Assembly (NCBI GenBank): GCA_903813345.2
Contig: CAIIXF020000008.1
Coordinates: forward strand, 13,748,822 to 13,812,821
Length of the DNA stretch: 64,000 nucleotides
Source of the DNA: Owenia fusiformis
Lineage: Eukaryota > Annelida > Polychaeta > Sabellida > Oweniidae
Direction: 5' to 3'
The position numbers were made by a program, and so were the translations under genes. A model generated the notes under the pieces. That model was given only the letters and a program-made list of their open reading frames with translations, was not told the origin of the DNA and did not search any database. This document shows positions 54,004-64,000 of the stretch, piece by piece. Position 1 is the stretch's first letter. Each line of letters opens with the position of its first letter.

Positions 54004-54600
54004 TATTAGCCAATTCCTAACCTTGCAGGTCCAATACAGAACTTAAAATCAGCCTTTAAGCTAGTGTCAAGAATAAAAACCAACCCATAGGATAAGTATA
54101 AGTTACATGTACAAGTCAGACCCTGTAACTTGGATGAGCAAGCAAAGCAAACACAGTCACAATCAAACACAAACCCATACAAAAGTTTGAGTAAAAGTAC
54201 ATACATGCATTTTGCTAACATACTGGTTTGCCTGGAAAGGCATATATTCCTGAAACAAATGAGGAACAGTGTCTAGAAATTAACAGTTTGCTGAGTTCCA
54301 CATGTGAATAAAAATAATCATTTGCAATAACATGGTATGAAATTGTGATAAACAGTTTCCACAATCTATCTACATTTATTATGTACAGTGTAGGTAACTT
54401 CATGTTTATGTACAGTACAAGTTGCGCGGGTTCCCAAGGGGGTTCAACATGCATCAGCAATAACCCCTAAAATATGATACCCTATTATATGTCACAAATT
54501 GTCTCCAGATTATGATTAAACGTAACCTGTCATGTTGGATCCCAATGCATTGAAAGACTCGTCAGAACAAAAATAGTAAATACACGACAATGAGTTTAGA

Positions 54601-55428
54601 TTGTACTTTCATTTTCCCCATTAGGTGCCCGCTAAACTACTTGAACACAGTACATACATGTTATAGCTATTTACCTATGTTATATGGAATGAGAAAAACC
54701 GAGTACGTTCAATCCCTTCGTCAGCGAGAAATGCTTACTAATTATTGACTGGCAGGTTCAGCATAAAATTGATCTAGCCTACTGTACATGTAAAAAGTAC
54801 AAGTTGGCTTACGAATTAGATTTTGACTGAGTTAGTTTACAGAGAAGACTTGCACTCGGTTTATCTTACACCACAGCATTACCTTACTATTCTGTCGTAT
54901 CCAGATCAGTATATGATAGTCATGATGATGTCTCAGTCTCAATATCAACGAATATAGTCATTAAAACCAAAGTTTCAAGATTCCATGTTACTCAAGCACT
55001 TCACGTTATCCTAGGTCATACTGACCGGAAACATGATTATGTTATTATGATCACGTGATACTTCTGGTCATGTGACTTTGTTTATATTAGTGACAGAAGT
55101 ATGAAAAAAATAAGCACGGTGATATCCCAAGAAATTAACAGATTTGGCATAGTTATGATATCATATTACGAGTATTTGTATCATAAGGGTTTAAAGTATA
55201 TATGTTGGCACTTTTTGGTGCATATGTATTCAAAATAAGGTATTGTCTAAACTATTAATCTACCTTGTAAAGTCAGGAATGTTAATTATGGAAAGAAGTA
55301 GATTGTCCTTTTGATTTTGTGCAAGAAGATCTGTAACCATTAATTTGTTTAATGTTCATGACTTTATAAAGATTCTGTGGAGATACTTGAAATAATGTCA
55401 GTCACTATCTGATCGATTACTTACATAA
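54601..55428. other. Unassigned
   Basis: No gene seen. AT-rich, between two minus-strand LINEs. It may include 5' sequence of the upstream LINE. Confidence 0.35.
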
Positions 55429-55429
55429 G

Positions 55430-56290
55430 ATCACCCATATACATTATAGATTATAAGATTATAAGATGGTTACGGTTTATAGGCATATTTTGCCTGTTTA
55501 ACCGATCAATACTTAAGGTTAGTAACGATGTATAAAATGATAGTCCACTGTATGATCGTATTTCATTGGGTGATTGTACCAGTGGGAGTCCAATCTGTTT
55601 TTGAACTGATTCACACTTTGGGCATTAACTACCCATTCTGGTATACAATTCCATTGTTTTACTACTCTCTGGCTAAATGTGTGCTGTCTTGTGGATGTTT
55701 TACAATGTGACTTAAATAGATACTGGGTGTTACATCTACGTGTTCGTTGTGGTACTTCTTGCTGGAGTAGACTGGGAAAAAGTAGTTTTGTATTTACATC
55801 ATAGAGGTTATTAATATACTTGTATGTCTCTATCATATCTCCTCTGAGTCGTCTAAATGCAAGTGTTGTCATATCTAGTACCTTAAGACGTTCAGGGTAT
55901 GAGAGTTCCCTCAGTGATGGAATTATTTTTGTCGCTCTTCTTTGTACATTCTCAATGATTTCAATATCCTTCTTTAGGTATGGATTCCAAACTGCATTCG
56001 CATATTCTAATTTAGGTCTCACTAGTCCATTGAACAACAACCTAAAAGAGTCAAAGTCCCAATATTTGAAGGATCGTTTTATCATACCCAGGGTTTGATT
56101 TGCTTTATTTGCCACTATTTTGACATGTTCACTAAACTTTAAATTGCAGTCCATATGGATTCCCAAGTCTCTTTCGCATTTTGACTTACTGATTGTCATA
56201 TTATCATTATTGCTGTTATAGCTATATTTAAAACCTTTTTCTTGCATTACTCTTACCCATTATGCATTATTGTCTACAAAATTCATTTTC
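55430..56290 (-). mobile_element. 5'-truncated CR1-type LINE
   Basis: Minus strand. Its 3' end near 55450 carries a short tandem repeat (ttataagattataagat), as in CR1-type tails. It contains only the end of the RT ORF (56247-55519). The 5' truncation point lies near 56290. Confidence 0.7.
55519..56247 (-). pseudogene. CR1-type RT thumb and C-terminus
   Basis: 242 open codons. 'ERDLGIHMDCNLKFSEHVKI', 'KANQTLGMIKRSFKYWDFDS' and 'LVRPKLEYANAVWNPYLKKD' followed by 'IENVQRRATKIIP' are the standard post-catalytic segments of CR1/Rex-type RTs. The frame then ends with 'HTFSQRVVKQWNCIPEWVVN'. The catalytic FADD part is missing. There is no in-frame stop, so the copy is fairly recent despite truncation. 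Confidence 0.85.
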
Positions 56291-56409
56291 TACTATACGA
56301 ACCCAAAACATCAAATAATATGCAAAATTGGGTAGGGACACACAAATTCGAAGTATATGTTATTCCCGTGAATATTCAAATCTGGCCATGCAAAGCGTAC
56401 TAATTAAGG

Positions 56410-56745
56410 TAAAGTCCAAGGTTTTTTCAAAATTCTCTTGCAAAAACTACAGATTTTGTCAAAAATCTCCAATAAAAGTATCACTTTTTGCAGAATTTAC
56501 CACAAAAACTATTGCTTTTATTAGAAAAAAATTTGAGATAATCTGCTTTTTTTAAAAAAGTACTGTTTTATTTCAAATCTACCGTAAAAACTTCAGTTGT
56601 TTTAAAATTTACCTCAAAAACTCCAGATTTTTAAAAATCTACGGCGAAAACTACCAATTTTTTTAAAAACTACCAGATTTTGGAAAAATCTCCCATAAAA
56701 GTACCACAATTTTTGGAAATCTCACGCAAATTGTTCATTTTAGGT
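56410..56745. repeat. Degenerate short tandem repeats
   Basis: Loose units of about 35-45 bases built on 'aaaaactacYagatttt' and 'aaaatctMcc'. Around eight units, diverged. Nothing else is seen in 56291-57220, apart from AT-rich sequence and unassigned short ORFs. Confidence 0.55.
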
Positions 56746-57224
56746 TGGCCCGGGACGTAAGACGATATAAGCAATTATTATGGGACATCACTGGTGATTT
56801 TACCCATTCAGAATTGTCCTGAAGGCCAGAAGGCTCCAGTTATTGAAGGACCCTCTATGCCTCCAGCAGTATTTATCTTCATAATCTTTATAAAATACCT
56901 TATATTTTTACTGCATGGTACAATCCTCATACACAACACATTTATGCTTGACCACTTTGACTGTATGAATAGAATTAAAATTTAGCCTTTATAAATTCAC
57001 AAAGAAAATGAGATTTGCCCATCTAAACTGGAATAACACAGCAATACTTACATTTTATCTCTCACAAAATAGACATGCAGAATGTTCAAGTGTCAGTAAC
57101 TTCTGAATCTATATTTGATTGGTCATTTTCATACTATTATTATAAAATCATAAAATTACCCAAATCTCTTACAGTTGAACATTCTTTGTCAGCCATCTTT
57201 CTTTTGGTATAAAAAGAGCGGGAA

Positions 57225-57480
57225 AATATTGCAGCCCTGTCGGAGCCAGCTCCGAGAAGGCTGCAATTAACTGCAGCGCTGTCGGAGCCAATTCGCTGCT
57301 GCAGCCCTGTCGGAGCCAGCTCCGAGAAGGCTGCAATTAACTGCAGCGCTGTCGGAGCCAATTCGCTGCAAATATGATGCTGCCGCAGCATCATGCTGCC
57401 GCAGCGATTGGCTGCAATTACCTGCATCCAACATTTGGAGCCAATTTGCTGCGGCAGCGCTGCGGCAGCGCATTATCATC
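57225..57480. repeat. GC-rich palindromic repeat array 2
   Basis: Two near-identical ~68-bp units 'ctgtcggagccagctccgagaaggctgcaattaactgcagcg' (57236-57303 and 57304-57371). GCTGCCGCAGC palindromes follow (57380-57415), then GCTGCGGCAGCGCTGCGGCAGC (57449-57470). It shares 'gaaggctgcaRttaaccgcagc', 'ctgtcggagcca' and the GCTGCCGCAGCG core with 48980-49290. Confidence 0.8.
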
Positions 57481-57549
57481 ATTATCATACTATAATCAAT
57501 ATTTATCTGTTAAAGTGTGATTCTTCAACATAACTTATTTATAGATATA

Positions 57550-58310
57550 ATTGTAATACACTAATCTCCCAAGCCAGAAAGCTAACGAGGATCAGGCGAG
57601 GTTCAGTAACTAGCGAAGTTGAAGTCAATGAACAGGCCAATCCTGTTCCATTACTGAAACGCTCAGGTCTTCACTCCCCTAAGCCTGTGGAGATGAAGAA
57701 TAACATTGGACGTATGGAAACTATAAAAACGTCAATGGAACTCTAATTCTATTTTTATAGGACTACATACTCAACCAGAGGAATACCGCATATCTCTATT
57801 TGAATATTATCGGGCACCAGAAGCACTGAGGATTTTCAACTCTATACCATTCTCAGAGTCTGAAAAAATTTCTCTAAAAAGTATTATGGACATATTTGAA
57901 AATCTCCTATCTGGAGTTGAGAATGAAACATATGAACTCTACAAGTTCAATACTCGAGACCAGAAAAATTGCGAATCATTTGATAACTATGAAGACCGGT
58001 CATTTTCATATAGTAAATTATATCGTAATCATATCTCTATTTCGGTGAAAGTATTGAGTTCTTGCTCAAAAAAAAATTTTGAAAATATGCAATTACTGTA
58101 TCGATTTACAGTAATCAAGTCGGTATCGGGACTATGTTCTCGAAGTCGGTGAAAGTAAAAAAGGTCTAGTAGCAGAACTTCACAACCTGACAAAAACTAG
58201 CAATTTCTGCCAATGCATGAGTGATTCTCTGATTAGGGATTGCATAGTCATTGGACTAAAGGATATTGCAGGAAACTCTCGAAAGAGACTCTGAGGAAAA
58301 GGACCTAACC
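57550..58310 (+). pseudogene. gag: Ty3/gypsy gag fragment (family F), capsid region
   Basis: The frame 'HTQPEEYRISLFEYYRAPEA', 'SIPFSESEKISLKSIMDIFE' and 'YKFNTRDQKNCESFDNY' (57763-57990) matches the capsid domain of gypsy Gag proteins. After a local rearrangement near 58040-58160, the C-terminal capsid piece 'MSDSLIRDCIVIGLKDIAGN' (58215-58280) appears. Upstream, 57560-57730 encodes a basic Ser/Pro-rich N-terminus in pieces. Broken by stops and shifts. Confidence 0.7.
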
Positions 58311-58540
58311 CTTTAACCCTAACCTAAACTGTGTCAATATTGGTAGGGTTCCTGAGGCTACTTGAAAAAACTTCAAATATGTGAATGTCGAATTCATTTG
58401 TAAAATGAAGATGAACTCGTCAAATGATACAACAAAGCAGGTTTCCCGATCCTGTTACTACTGCACAACCTCACATCTGGGAACCATGCGAATACAAAAT
58501 AATTACAAGATCCAAGGATAACAGTTACGATCCGTAACAA

Positions 58541-59170
58541 TTGGTGGAAGCTGCCCTAGGTAGAAGAAAGAACTGTTATTGGCAGAAAGGCAGATCTGGC
58601 GCTGGGTGTGTCCAACAAAAGATAGGGGAACGCAAACAGAAGCAAGGAGGCCTGGGACTAAAGCCATTGAAATCAATTGCAATATTGACAATTCGAAAGA
58701 TCAACAAGCTATGGAAGAACACGTAGAGGTTCACAATGCATTCGCTGAGAAGATGACAATAACAAAATTTCATTATAGATTACAAAACGGATGATATTCA
58801 TGGACACCCAAACATTTAGAGGAAAATGTTTTATGAATGCTACCAGTCGAAGGATGAGTCTATCGACGAGTTTGTTAACTTAGACTCATTGGTAGAGACT
58901 GTAAATTCCCCAATCTTGATGAGATGATCGCCGACATGATATCAACACATTGCCATTCAACACAAGTCCAAGAGAAGCTACTAAGATACGAGGAGGACCT
59001 CACATTAGACCATGCTCTAAAGACAGCACGCTTATATGAGCAGAGTAACGTCCATAAGAACTCTCTTAATTCCCGCCCAGAAAGTAGACATGAGGAAGTC
59101 AGTATTGTAAAGAAGTCGCAGTCTCAAAGGTTATGGTTATGGAGGGTCAATCAACAATGTTCTATCTGAG
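58541..59170 (+). pseudogene. gag: Second gag fragment (family F)
   Basis: Begins after a PBS-like 'aattggtggaagctgcc' (58538-58554). The frame 58579-58794 holds 'ERQIWRWVCPTKDRGTQTEA' and 'FAEKMTITKFHYRLQNG'. Further pieces 'CYQSKDESIDEFVN' (58830-58873) and 'KLLRYEEDLTLDHALKTARL' (58975-59034) are the second half of a gypsy capsid domain. Stops at 58792 and near 58880. The end at 59170 lacks a zinc knuckle. Confidence 0.6.
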
Positions 59171-59261
59171 CGTTATATAATTAGATTTTATTATGAATTG
59201 GAAAGAAATGTATTTGTTTAATACCTTTAGTAAGATCATAATGTAGAAATGGTTTTGAACT

Positions 59262-59790
59262 TTCAGTGGCTGAAAGGCAGGTTTGGCGTAGGCTAGGACC
59301 CACTGAGGACAGGGGCACGCAGACAGACCCACAAGTCCAATCTGCTCAACCTGCTGGTGGGCCGTCTAATAACCAGGACCCAGTTCAAACTACCATCAGA
59401 GAAATAACAGAAGCACAGAACATGTTTATAGAGAAAGTAACAGTTACTAAATTCAAATATAACTATATATATTCAAAGCATGAATTACTAAAAATTAAGG
59501 ATAAGATAGGTGTTAAGATAAGTTTAATTAAGTATCATCATTGCATTCGCTCATACATAATACTCATATAATAATCACATCTACTCACCTTATTTAACAA
59601 ATATATGATTTGTTTCAGTGGCTCAAGCGCAACTAAAGGGTCCTATTTTCAAGAACGTGGCTGCCCAAACGGAGACCCCTATCAAGATGGAACGTCAGGA
59701 ACCATCTCGGCAAGGTGAAAACCAGGGGGCACAAGAGCCTAGGGCCAAGCGCAATCTGTCAACGGACTTGAGACCCCTCACTACATAGTC
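59262..59790 (+). pseudogene. Family-F exon-like units around an intron-like block
   Basis: 'ctttcag' precedes the frame 59266-59456 ('RQVWRRLGPTEDRGTQTD', 'ITEAQNMFIEKVTVTKF'). The conserved intron-like block (59525-59616) ends 'gtttcag', and a second frame follows (59617-59787: 'AQLKGPIFKNVAAQTE', 'IKMERQEPSRQGENQ'). The second frame recurs at 43903 and 63825. The layout looks like exons of a spliced retroelement transcript or a decayed host-derived gene. Function unknown. Confidence 0.4.
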
Positions 59791-60586
59791 CATAGTCACT
59801 AAGACCATTGACACGACATATTGAAATTCAAGGTTCAAACCTTCTCCCACCTTCCCTAGAAATATTATTGAAAATTACTCAAATCACGGAACAATAGATA
59901 GCAAACAATATACGCTAGTAGACTTTTATACAAGAGACAGACTACAAACTAAAAAAACAACTTGGGAAACAGTAGCTGAAATCAACTCTCTTCGCCTTAA
60001 AGAAAAGAAGTCTCAGAATCAAAAAGTATGTCTAAAAATAAGAAATAACAATATTATAATAAAAATAAAGATCAATTTGATCATTTCAAATATTGCTTTG
60101 CAATTTATTGAAATGAAGGGACAAAGCTGTTCAATTGCTGAAAGCCCCTCTAATAATCCGATGAAAGTTATTGGTTGGTTTCTAAACAAAGAAAATCTCA
60201 CCTCTGCTTGAGAAATTATATCTTAAATATATAAGCACTAGTGCCAAAGGGAAAGGACCAAAAGTTTTAATGGAACTTAGCAAGAAAAAGCAAACTCTAA
60301 GTGCAAACCAGTCAAGAAAAAACAAACCCCATATAGCCCAAAACCATGATCTAACTTGAAAAGAAACAATGTCTAATACCCCCTTTCCCCCAAACATTCA
60401 AGAACCGATATCACAATCCAAGACCAGAAGACCAAGGGACATTTCATTCATACTGAAGTCATCACAATACATGTTGAAGAAAAAAATTGAAATTGATAGC
60501 CAATACTCATAACCTCAAAAATAGTTGTAGATACAAGTACTCATACAAGATATAGCATTCCGTCATAAATGATGAGGGATAGCTTA
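59791..60586. other. Unassigned AT-rich
   Basis: No recognisable gene or repeat end. 59800-59900 resembles 44040-44150 ('aagacYattgacac', 'tattgaaattc', 'ttattgaaaat'), so it is partly family F. Confidence 0.4.
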
Positions 60587-60712
60587 CCCGTAGCCAGCTT
60601 TTACCAGGAGGTGCGAAAAATTCACAGAATGGGGAAAAACTGCATGATTTTGAAAGAATTTCTGGCAAAGGGGGGGGGGCTTCCGCTCCCCCTCTGGCTA
60701 CGGGCGTGGATA
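60587..60712. mobile_element. Small hAT-like MITE
   Basis: Inverted ends CCCGTAGCCAG (60588-60598) and CTGGCTACGGGCG (60694-60706), about 120 bp apart. A G-run next to a CCGCTCCCCC stretch lies at 60669-60692. GGGCGTAGCCAG-type ends are typical of hAT MITEs. Target duplication not resolved. Confidence 0.65.
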
Positions 60713-60879
60713 GATAAATCCAGTTTCCAAGTCCATAGGCGTTTCAAAGGGTCAACGACTCAACATCCTTTCACAAAAGCCGTCGCCATAATCCATAAAA
60801 CACAATAATTCACAATGGTCATCAGGAGAAAACTATGGCTGGTTTCGATCTTTTAAAACATTCTTGAAGTCAAGTAAAC

Positions 60880-61440
60880 TTTGATGATGAATAGCATTCT
60901 TCAAGTGATGAGTGATGAAGACCCAATATAGGAGTAGAATCGTTTGAAATAAGTCCCCAGGTGCTGATCTCTAAGGTGTCACGATATCTCGAAATACATA
61001 CTAAAATTTTGAAAACTATTTGAATAAATATACTATATAACGAAGGCGAAGTCTTTATGTAGATGTAAAATACGGCTTCAATGCTTTTAGATAAAATACC
61101 CTTCCATGAATGCTTATAACATGAGTCAGCAGTCCTAGCGGGTTGGAAAGTCAATACCATTTGAGGGGAAACAATCCTATTCGCAGAAAAGACTCGTTCC
61201 CCAATTGCATATCGCATAATATTCAAAGTGTCTACAGGTATGGTATCGGTGGAAGATCATCTGTTTAGAATGAACTGTTTAACCTGCAACAGGTTAGAAC
61301 TGATTATGTGTTTACTGTAACAAAATGCTATTTCATTACCGCTCACTTTTTGACATTAATCAATCAATTAATTAATTCATTATATTATTTAATATCATTG
61401 ATATTTATTTTGATATCATTGATATTTATACCAATATTGT
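60880..61440. repeat. LTR-F fragment, copy 2
   Basis: Matches 48715-48960 in its first half ('aatcgtttgaaataagtccccaggtgctgatctct') and 62565-62660 in its second half ('gtcagcagYcYtRgYgggYt', 'aagtYaatacc', 'acagYcc'). It is followed by a primer-binding-like 'ttcaaattgatggagctgc' at 61461. These facts support an LTR. Confidence 0.55.
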
Positions 61441-61460
61441 AAAGCATCATGGTGATTAGG

Positions 61461-61780
61461 TTCAAATTGATGGAGCTGCTGGGTAACAATCACTCAACCG
61501 GGACGTCAAGAATTGCCGTATTTGCATGCACGAGGGTTGGCCAAGGCACAAATACCATTTTATTGGACGTACGGAAATGAAACAACAAAAGTGGACAAAT
61601 TCATCCGAAACAGAAAAGATCAAAGGAGAGGCATTGGACGACCGCCCTGTTACCCCTATAATTTCGGGGTTCAACCTATGGCAGAGAGCCTTGTTATGTC
61701 AGAGATACATGTTAAGAGAATATCGTACACGAAGAATGTGTAAGACAAATTTGGACTTTGGGAACCTTAAGCAATAGAAA
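61461..61780 (+). pseudogene. Family-F 5' internal region with Cys/His ORF
   Basis: After the PBS-like sequence the frame 61503-61777 contains 'CRICMHEGWPRHKYHFIGRT', a CxxC...H...H arrangement that could bind zinc, and 'LLCQRYMLREYRTRRMC'. The same DNA is at 44670-44760, with the first Cys changed. A related Cys/His start in a gag-like position is unusual. Function unknown. Confidence 0.4.
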
Positions 61781-62240
61781 ACTGTAAAAATAAAAACATT
61801 TTGAAAAAAAGTGATGCAACAAGAAAATTATTTTGGACTATCCACAAAATGAAAGAACTTTGATATTAATAAACAAAATTAATTTAAATCATCTGCAGAA
61901 CATTGATCACAACAAAATATGGACAACGATAAATAAATCATTGTAAGGCAATAGAACTCTTAACGATTACACCAACACACACAGAATTCTATAATTATAA
62001 ATAAAACTTTTGATTTAGAAAAGAAAGAACAAAATAAGAATAAATTGAAAATAAAACTTTGTTAAACGTTGAAATCTAAATATGGAGTAAGTTGAATTAA
62101 TTTCAATGGAGAAAGTTTCTCAATTGCCCTTTTGGTCCTTGACAAGGCGAATTATATTGAAAAAGGTGATACTATTGAAGAGTATGACCAATAAATGTTG
62201 CCTCTGTCGAAAAAGCTCTCATATATGTAATTTAAACAAA
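61781..62240. other. Unassigned AT-rich
   Basis: No gene seen. Short A-rich stretches only. Confidence 0.4.
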
Positions 62241-62243
62241 TAT

Positions 62244-62424
62244 CTGTAATTATTACGTCTGTGTAGACTGTAAAATCCAATTTGCCCATCACCCCGATGT
62301 CCAAATCCAGAACTTTAAAGCATGTCTTCAGTGTGTGAATGAATGGAAGAATGATGAGTCAATTTGTTCAGTTTGCTATAGTGAAGTATCTTATGAAGGA
62401 GAAACACATTTTTGCCTGGGTTAA
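62244..62424 (+). pseudogene. Cys-rich small ORF, second copy
   Basis: 'YYVCVDCKIQFAHHPDVQIQ', 'CLQCVNEWKNDESICSVCYS' and 'GETHFCLG' give three CxxC pairs and His residues, like 47353-47612. Its start codon was not identified. It stands upstream of an LTR-F fragment, the 3'-accessory position seen in families A and B. Confidence 0.5.
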
Positions 62425-62559
62425 GTTGAGCTCTGATCCAGTGTAGTATGATTAATGATGTTTGTGTAAAATATGGATTTTCTTAAGTAAACGTCATACT
62501 GTTTATGGGAGATGTGCGGTCTATTGCTTTAAGATATGTATAACAACTAATGCTTTTAA

Positions 62560-62690
62560 AATTTGGGTCAGCAGCGTTGGTGGGCTTGAAAGTTAATATC
62601 CTCTCAGGAGATACAGTCCGATGCACAGATGAGACCCACTCAATTCGCTAACATTTTTATGCACATCTCCTGGTAATTTGAGATAAAGGA
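62560..62690. repeat. LTR-F fragment, copy 3
   Basis: Matches 61118-61230 ('ggtcagcagcgttggtgggcttgaaagttaatatcctctcaggagat'). Short and isolated. Confidence 0.45.
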
Positions 62691-63416
62691 ACGGGTGGAA
62701 ATAATTAATCGATCAACTTGATAAGATGCAAATAATAATCCAATATGATCTCTATTATATAATCTATATAATCAATTAGTATAATGTGTGTATAATAAAA
62801 TACCATAACATGTATATATTTTGCATAATATACACAACTACCTCAAGCACCATTAACTAAAGATGTTTTATAAACATGTATATTGAAGAGTTAAGACCAT
62901 CACATATAGATGGCATGATAAGTTTTAAGATTGAGAAGTTGATGTGTGATAAGTTAAGAAGTTAAGGTTGCAAGATGAGGATGTATAAATGTTAATTCAT
63001 CATGTCATATTGCATGATATCAATTTATTAATAATATTATTATATTATAATCTAATAAAAAATACTAATACTATCAAAAATGAAATAAAAATACTAATAT
63101 GTGTGAAATATATAATTATATTTATATGTGGATGATCTGATCTGATCTGATGCTGATGACCTGGTGATAGCTAAAAGAAGATGGCGATGATGACGATAGA
63201 TGCCACTGCAATATTCAACTAGCAGCTGGTGTATGGAAATTCACGTTTACCCGGATTCTCGTTCGGGTTATATATGGACGCTTTCCAGTGCAGTATATAC
63301 TCAATGACATCTATACAATGACGATAATACATGTGAACATAGAGACACCTATTTATTCGTGCCTATTTCACGAACGCTAAGGATAATTCAGAGGTGAATC
63401 TAGAGACATTGATAAA
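62691..63416. other. Unassigned, very AT-rich
   Basis: Runs of 'taatataat'-type sequence. A GATCT microsatellite lies at 63133-63153. No gene seen. Confidence 0.4.
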
Positions 63417-63735
63417 ATGCCAAGATTTGCGGATGATGCAGAGAATAATATTAACAGCCAAGCGAGACTTTATTGTGATATTATTGAATTGAATTCTGTT
63501 AATCATCATGTTGAAGCAAGTGTACACCAGTTACAGGTTGACTACGGGAGGGATATCCAGAGTCAGTGCTTTCCATACTTTACTCAAAAGTTATTTGGAT
63601 TTAGAATGGGGACTGATCAAGTTTTTATTGGACGATCAGGAAATTAATTTAAAATTGCCGAGACTGGTGACTTTACCATATGTAAAGAGAAGGGTAATAT
63701 GCCAGTTACTATCAGAACCATATGTGTAGGTTTTA
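63417..63735 (+). pseudogene. Family-F unknown ORF, copy 2
   Basis: Frame 63417-63560 ('IELNSVNHHVEASVHQLQVD') and, in another frame, 63550-63729 ('SYLDLEWGLIKFLLDDQEIN', 'KRRVICQLLSEPYV') match 43564-43805. Conservation of both frames between diverged copies suggests a real protein, which I do not recognise. Confidence 0.4.
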
Positions 63736-63819
63736 TTGTGAAACTGAAAGGGGGATATATGTTCTATAGTTCCGAGAGAAAAAACTGGGGTTTAACGAAT
63801 TTTATTTGTCTTTACTTCA

Positions 63820-64000
63820 GTGGCATAGGCCAAATTGAAAGGTCCCATCTTCAAAGAGGCCAGCACACGAACTGATGTGAAGCAAGAATTATGGAACCCG
63901 AGGAAAAGGGCATCGGAGGTTGACGATGCAGTTGAGGAACCTCCTAAGAAAAGGACAGTCACCACGGATTCAACGCATGTTAACGCATACGATACCATCA
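63820..64000 (+). pseudogene. Family-F exon-like unit at window end
   Basis: 'acttcag' followed by a frame with 'KLKGPIFKEASTRTDVKQEL' and a basic, nuclear-signal-like 'EEPPKKRTVTTD'. It is homologous to 59617 and 43906 at its start. It is cut by the window end. Confidence 0.4.

Larger units (their letters stand above)
49995..54600 (-). mobile_element. Near-intact CR1/jockey-type LINE with 2A motif
   Basis: Minus strand. A 3' UTR of about 200 bases ends in an A-run (T12 at 49995-50006 on the plus strand). One long ORF fills 54003-50209. The 5' limit is not determined; 54004-54600 is taken as 5' UTR, and the minus-strand ORFs in it (54221-54006, 54460-54215) have no known motif. No target duplication was found by eye. 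It is the only element here with an undamaged coding sequence, so it may be young. Confidence 0.75.

Noticed and set aside
57140-57488. Ala/Ser/Leu-rich minus-strand frames in the second GC-rich array
   Set aside because: Product of tandem repeats, as at 48.9 kb.

Overview
The window reads as AT-rich, intergenic or heterochromatin-like DNA of a metazoan, most likely a marine invertebrate and probably a mollusc or other lophotrochozoan. That placement is an inference. It rests on the mix of element families seen (Ty3/gypsy with an F-type envelope, Penelope-like, DIRS-like, a CR1/jockey-type LINE with a 2A motif, satellite-cored transposons). I found no host protein gene, rRNA or functional tRNA gene. 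Almost everything identifiable is mobile DNA, much of it nested.

1.5-35.9 kb is a tandem stack of three env-bearing Ty3/gypsy elements that share one LTR family (LTR-A at 1532-2253, 18520-19158 and 26633-32635). Copy 1 has gag, protease, RT/RNase H, integrase, a small basic/leucine-zipper ORF, a baculovirus-F-like envelope, and two C2H2 zinc-finger ORFs after env. It is broken by a mariner-like element in the leader, a 5'-truncated LINE in gag with an 11-bp target duplication, a second LINE in the zipper ORF, and a TA-flanked element in env. Copies 2 and 3 join LTR to late pol at the identical base. They carry duplicated integrase scraps, a repeated 54-57 aa leucine-rich ORF, a C2H2 ORF overlapping the env start, and env. 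Copy 2 becomes near-identical to copy 1 from mid-env onward, so it is a chimera. LTR-A3 is split by a 5.3-kb satellite-bearing transposon with a 9-bp target duplication.

35.9-39.95 kb is a second LTR family (LTR-B, 36026-37746). Its gag has 20-residue repeats and runs straight into a zinc-finger accessory ORF, so pro-pol-env is missing. At 40.7-42.0 kb lies a decayed Penelope-like element (RT plus GIY-YIG). At 42.6-48.96 kb are fragments of a third LTR family ('F'), an LTR-B fragment, a DIRS-like gag and Cys-rich ORF scraps.

50.0-54.6 kb holds the one apparently intact coding sequence: a minus-strand LINE with a single 1264-codon ORF that combines a multi-membrane N-terminus, a canonical 2A ribosome-skipping motif, endonuclease, RT and a C-terminal Cys/His motif. 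A truncated CR1-type LINE follows at 55.5-56.2 kb. 57-64 kb is again family F debris (gag fragments, LTR pieces, a Cys-rich ORF) with small MITEs and a GC-rich palindromic array that also occurs at 49.0 kb.

The most interesting biology is the recurrent set of small putative regulatory ORFs (zipper, acidic, C2H2) around env in the A and B families. It suggests a complex-retrovirus-like accessory gene set in Ty3/gypsy elements. All family calls come from reading motifs by eye; no database search was run.
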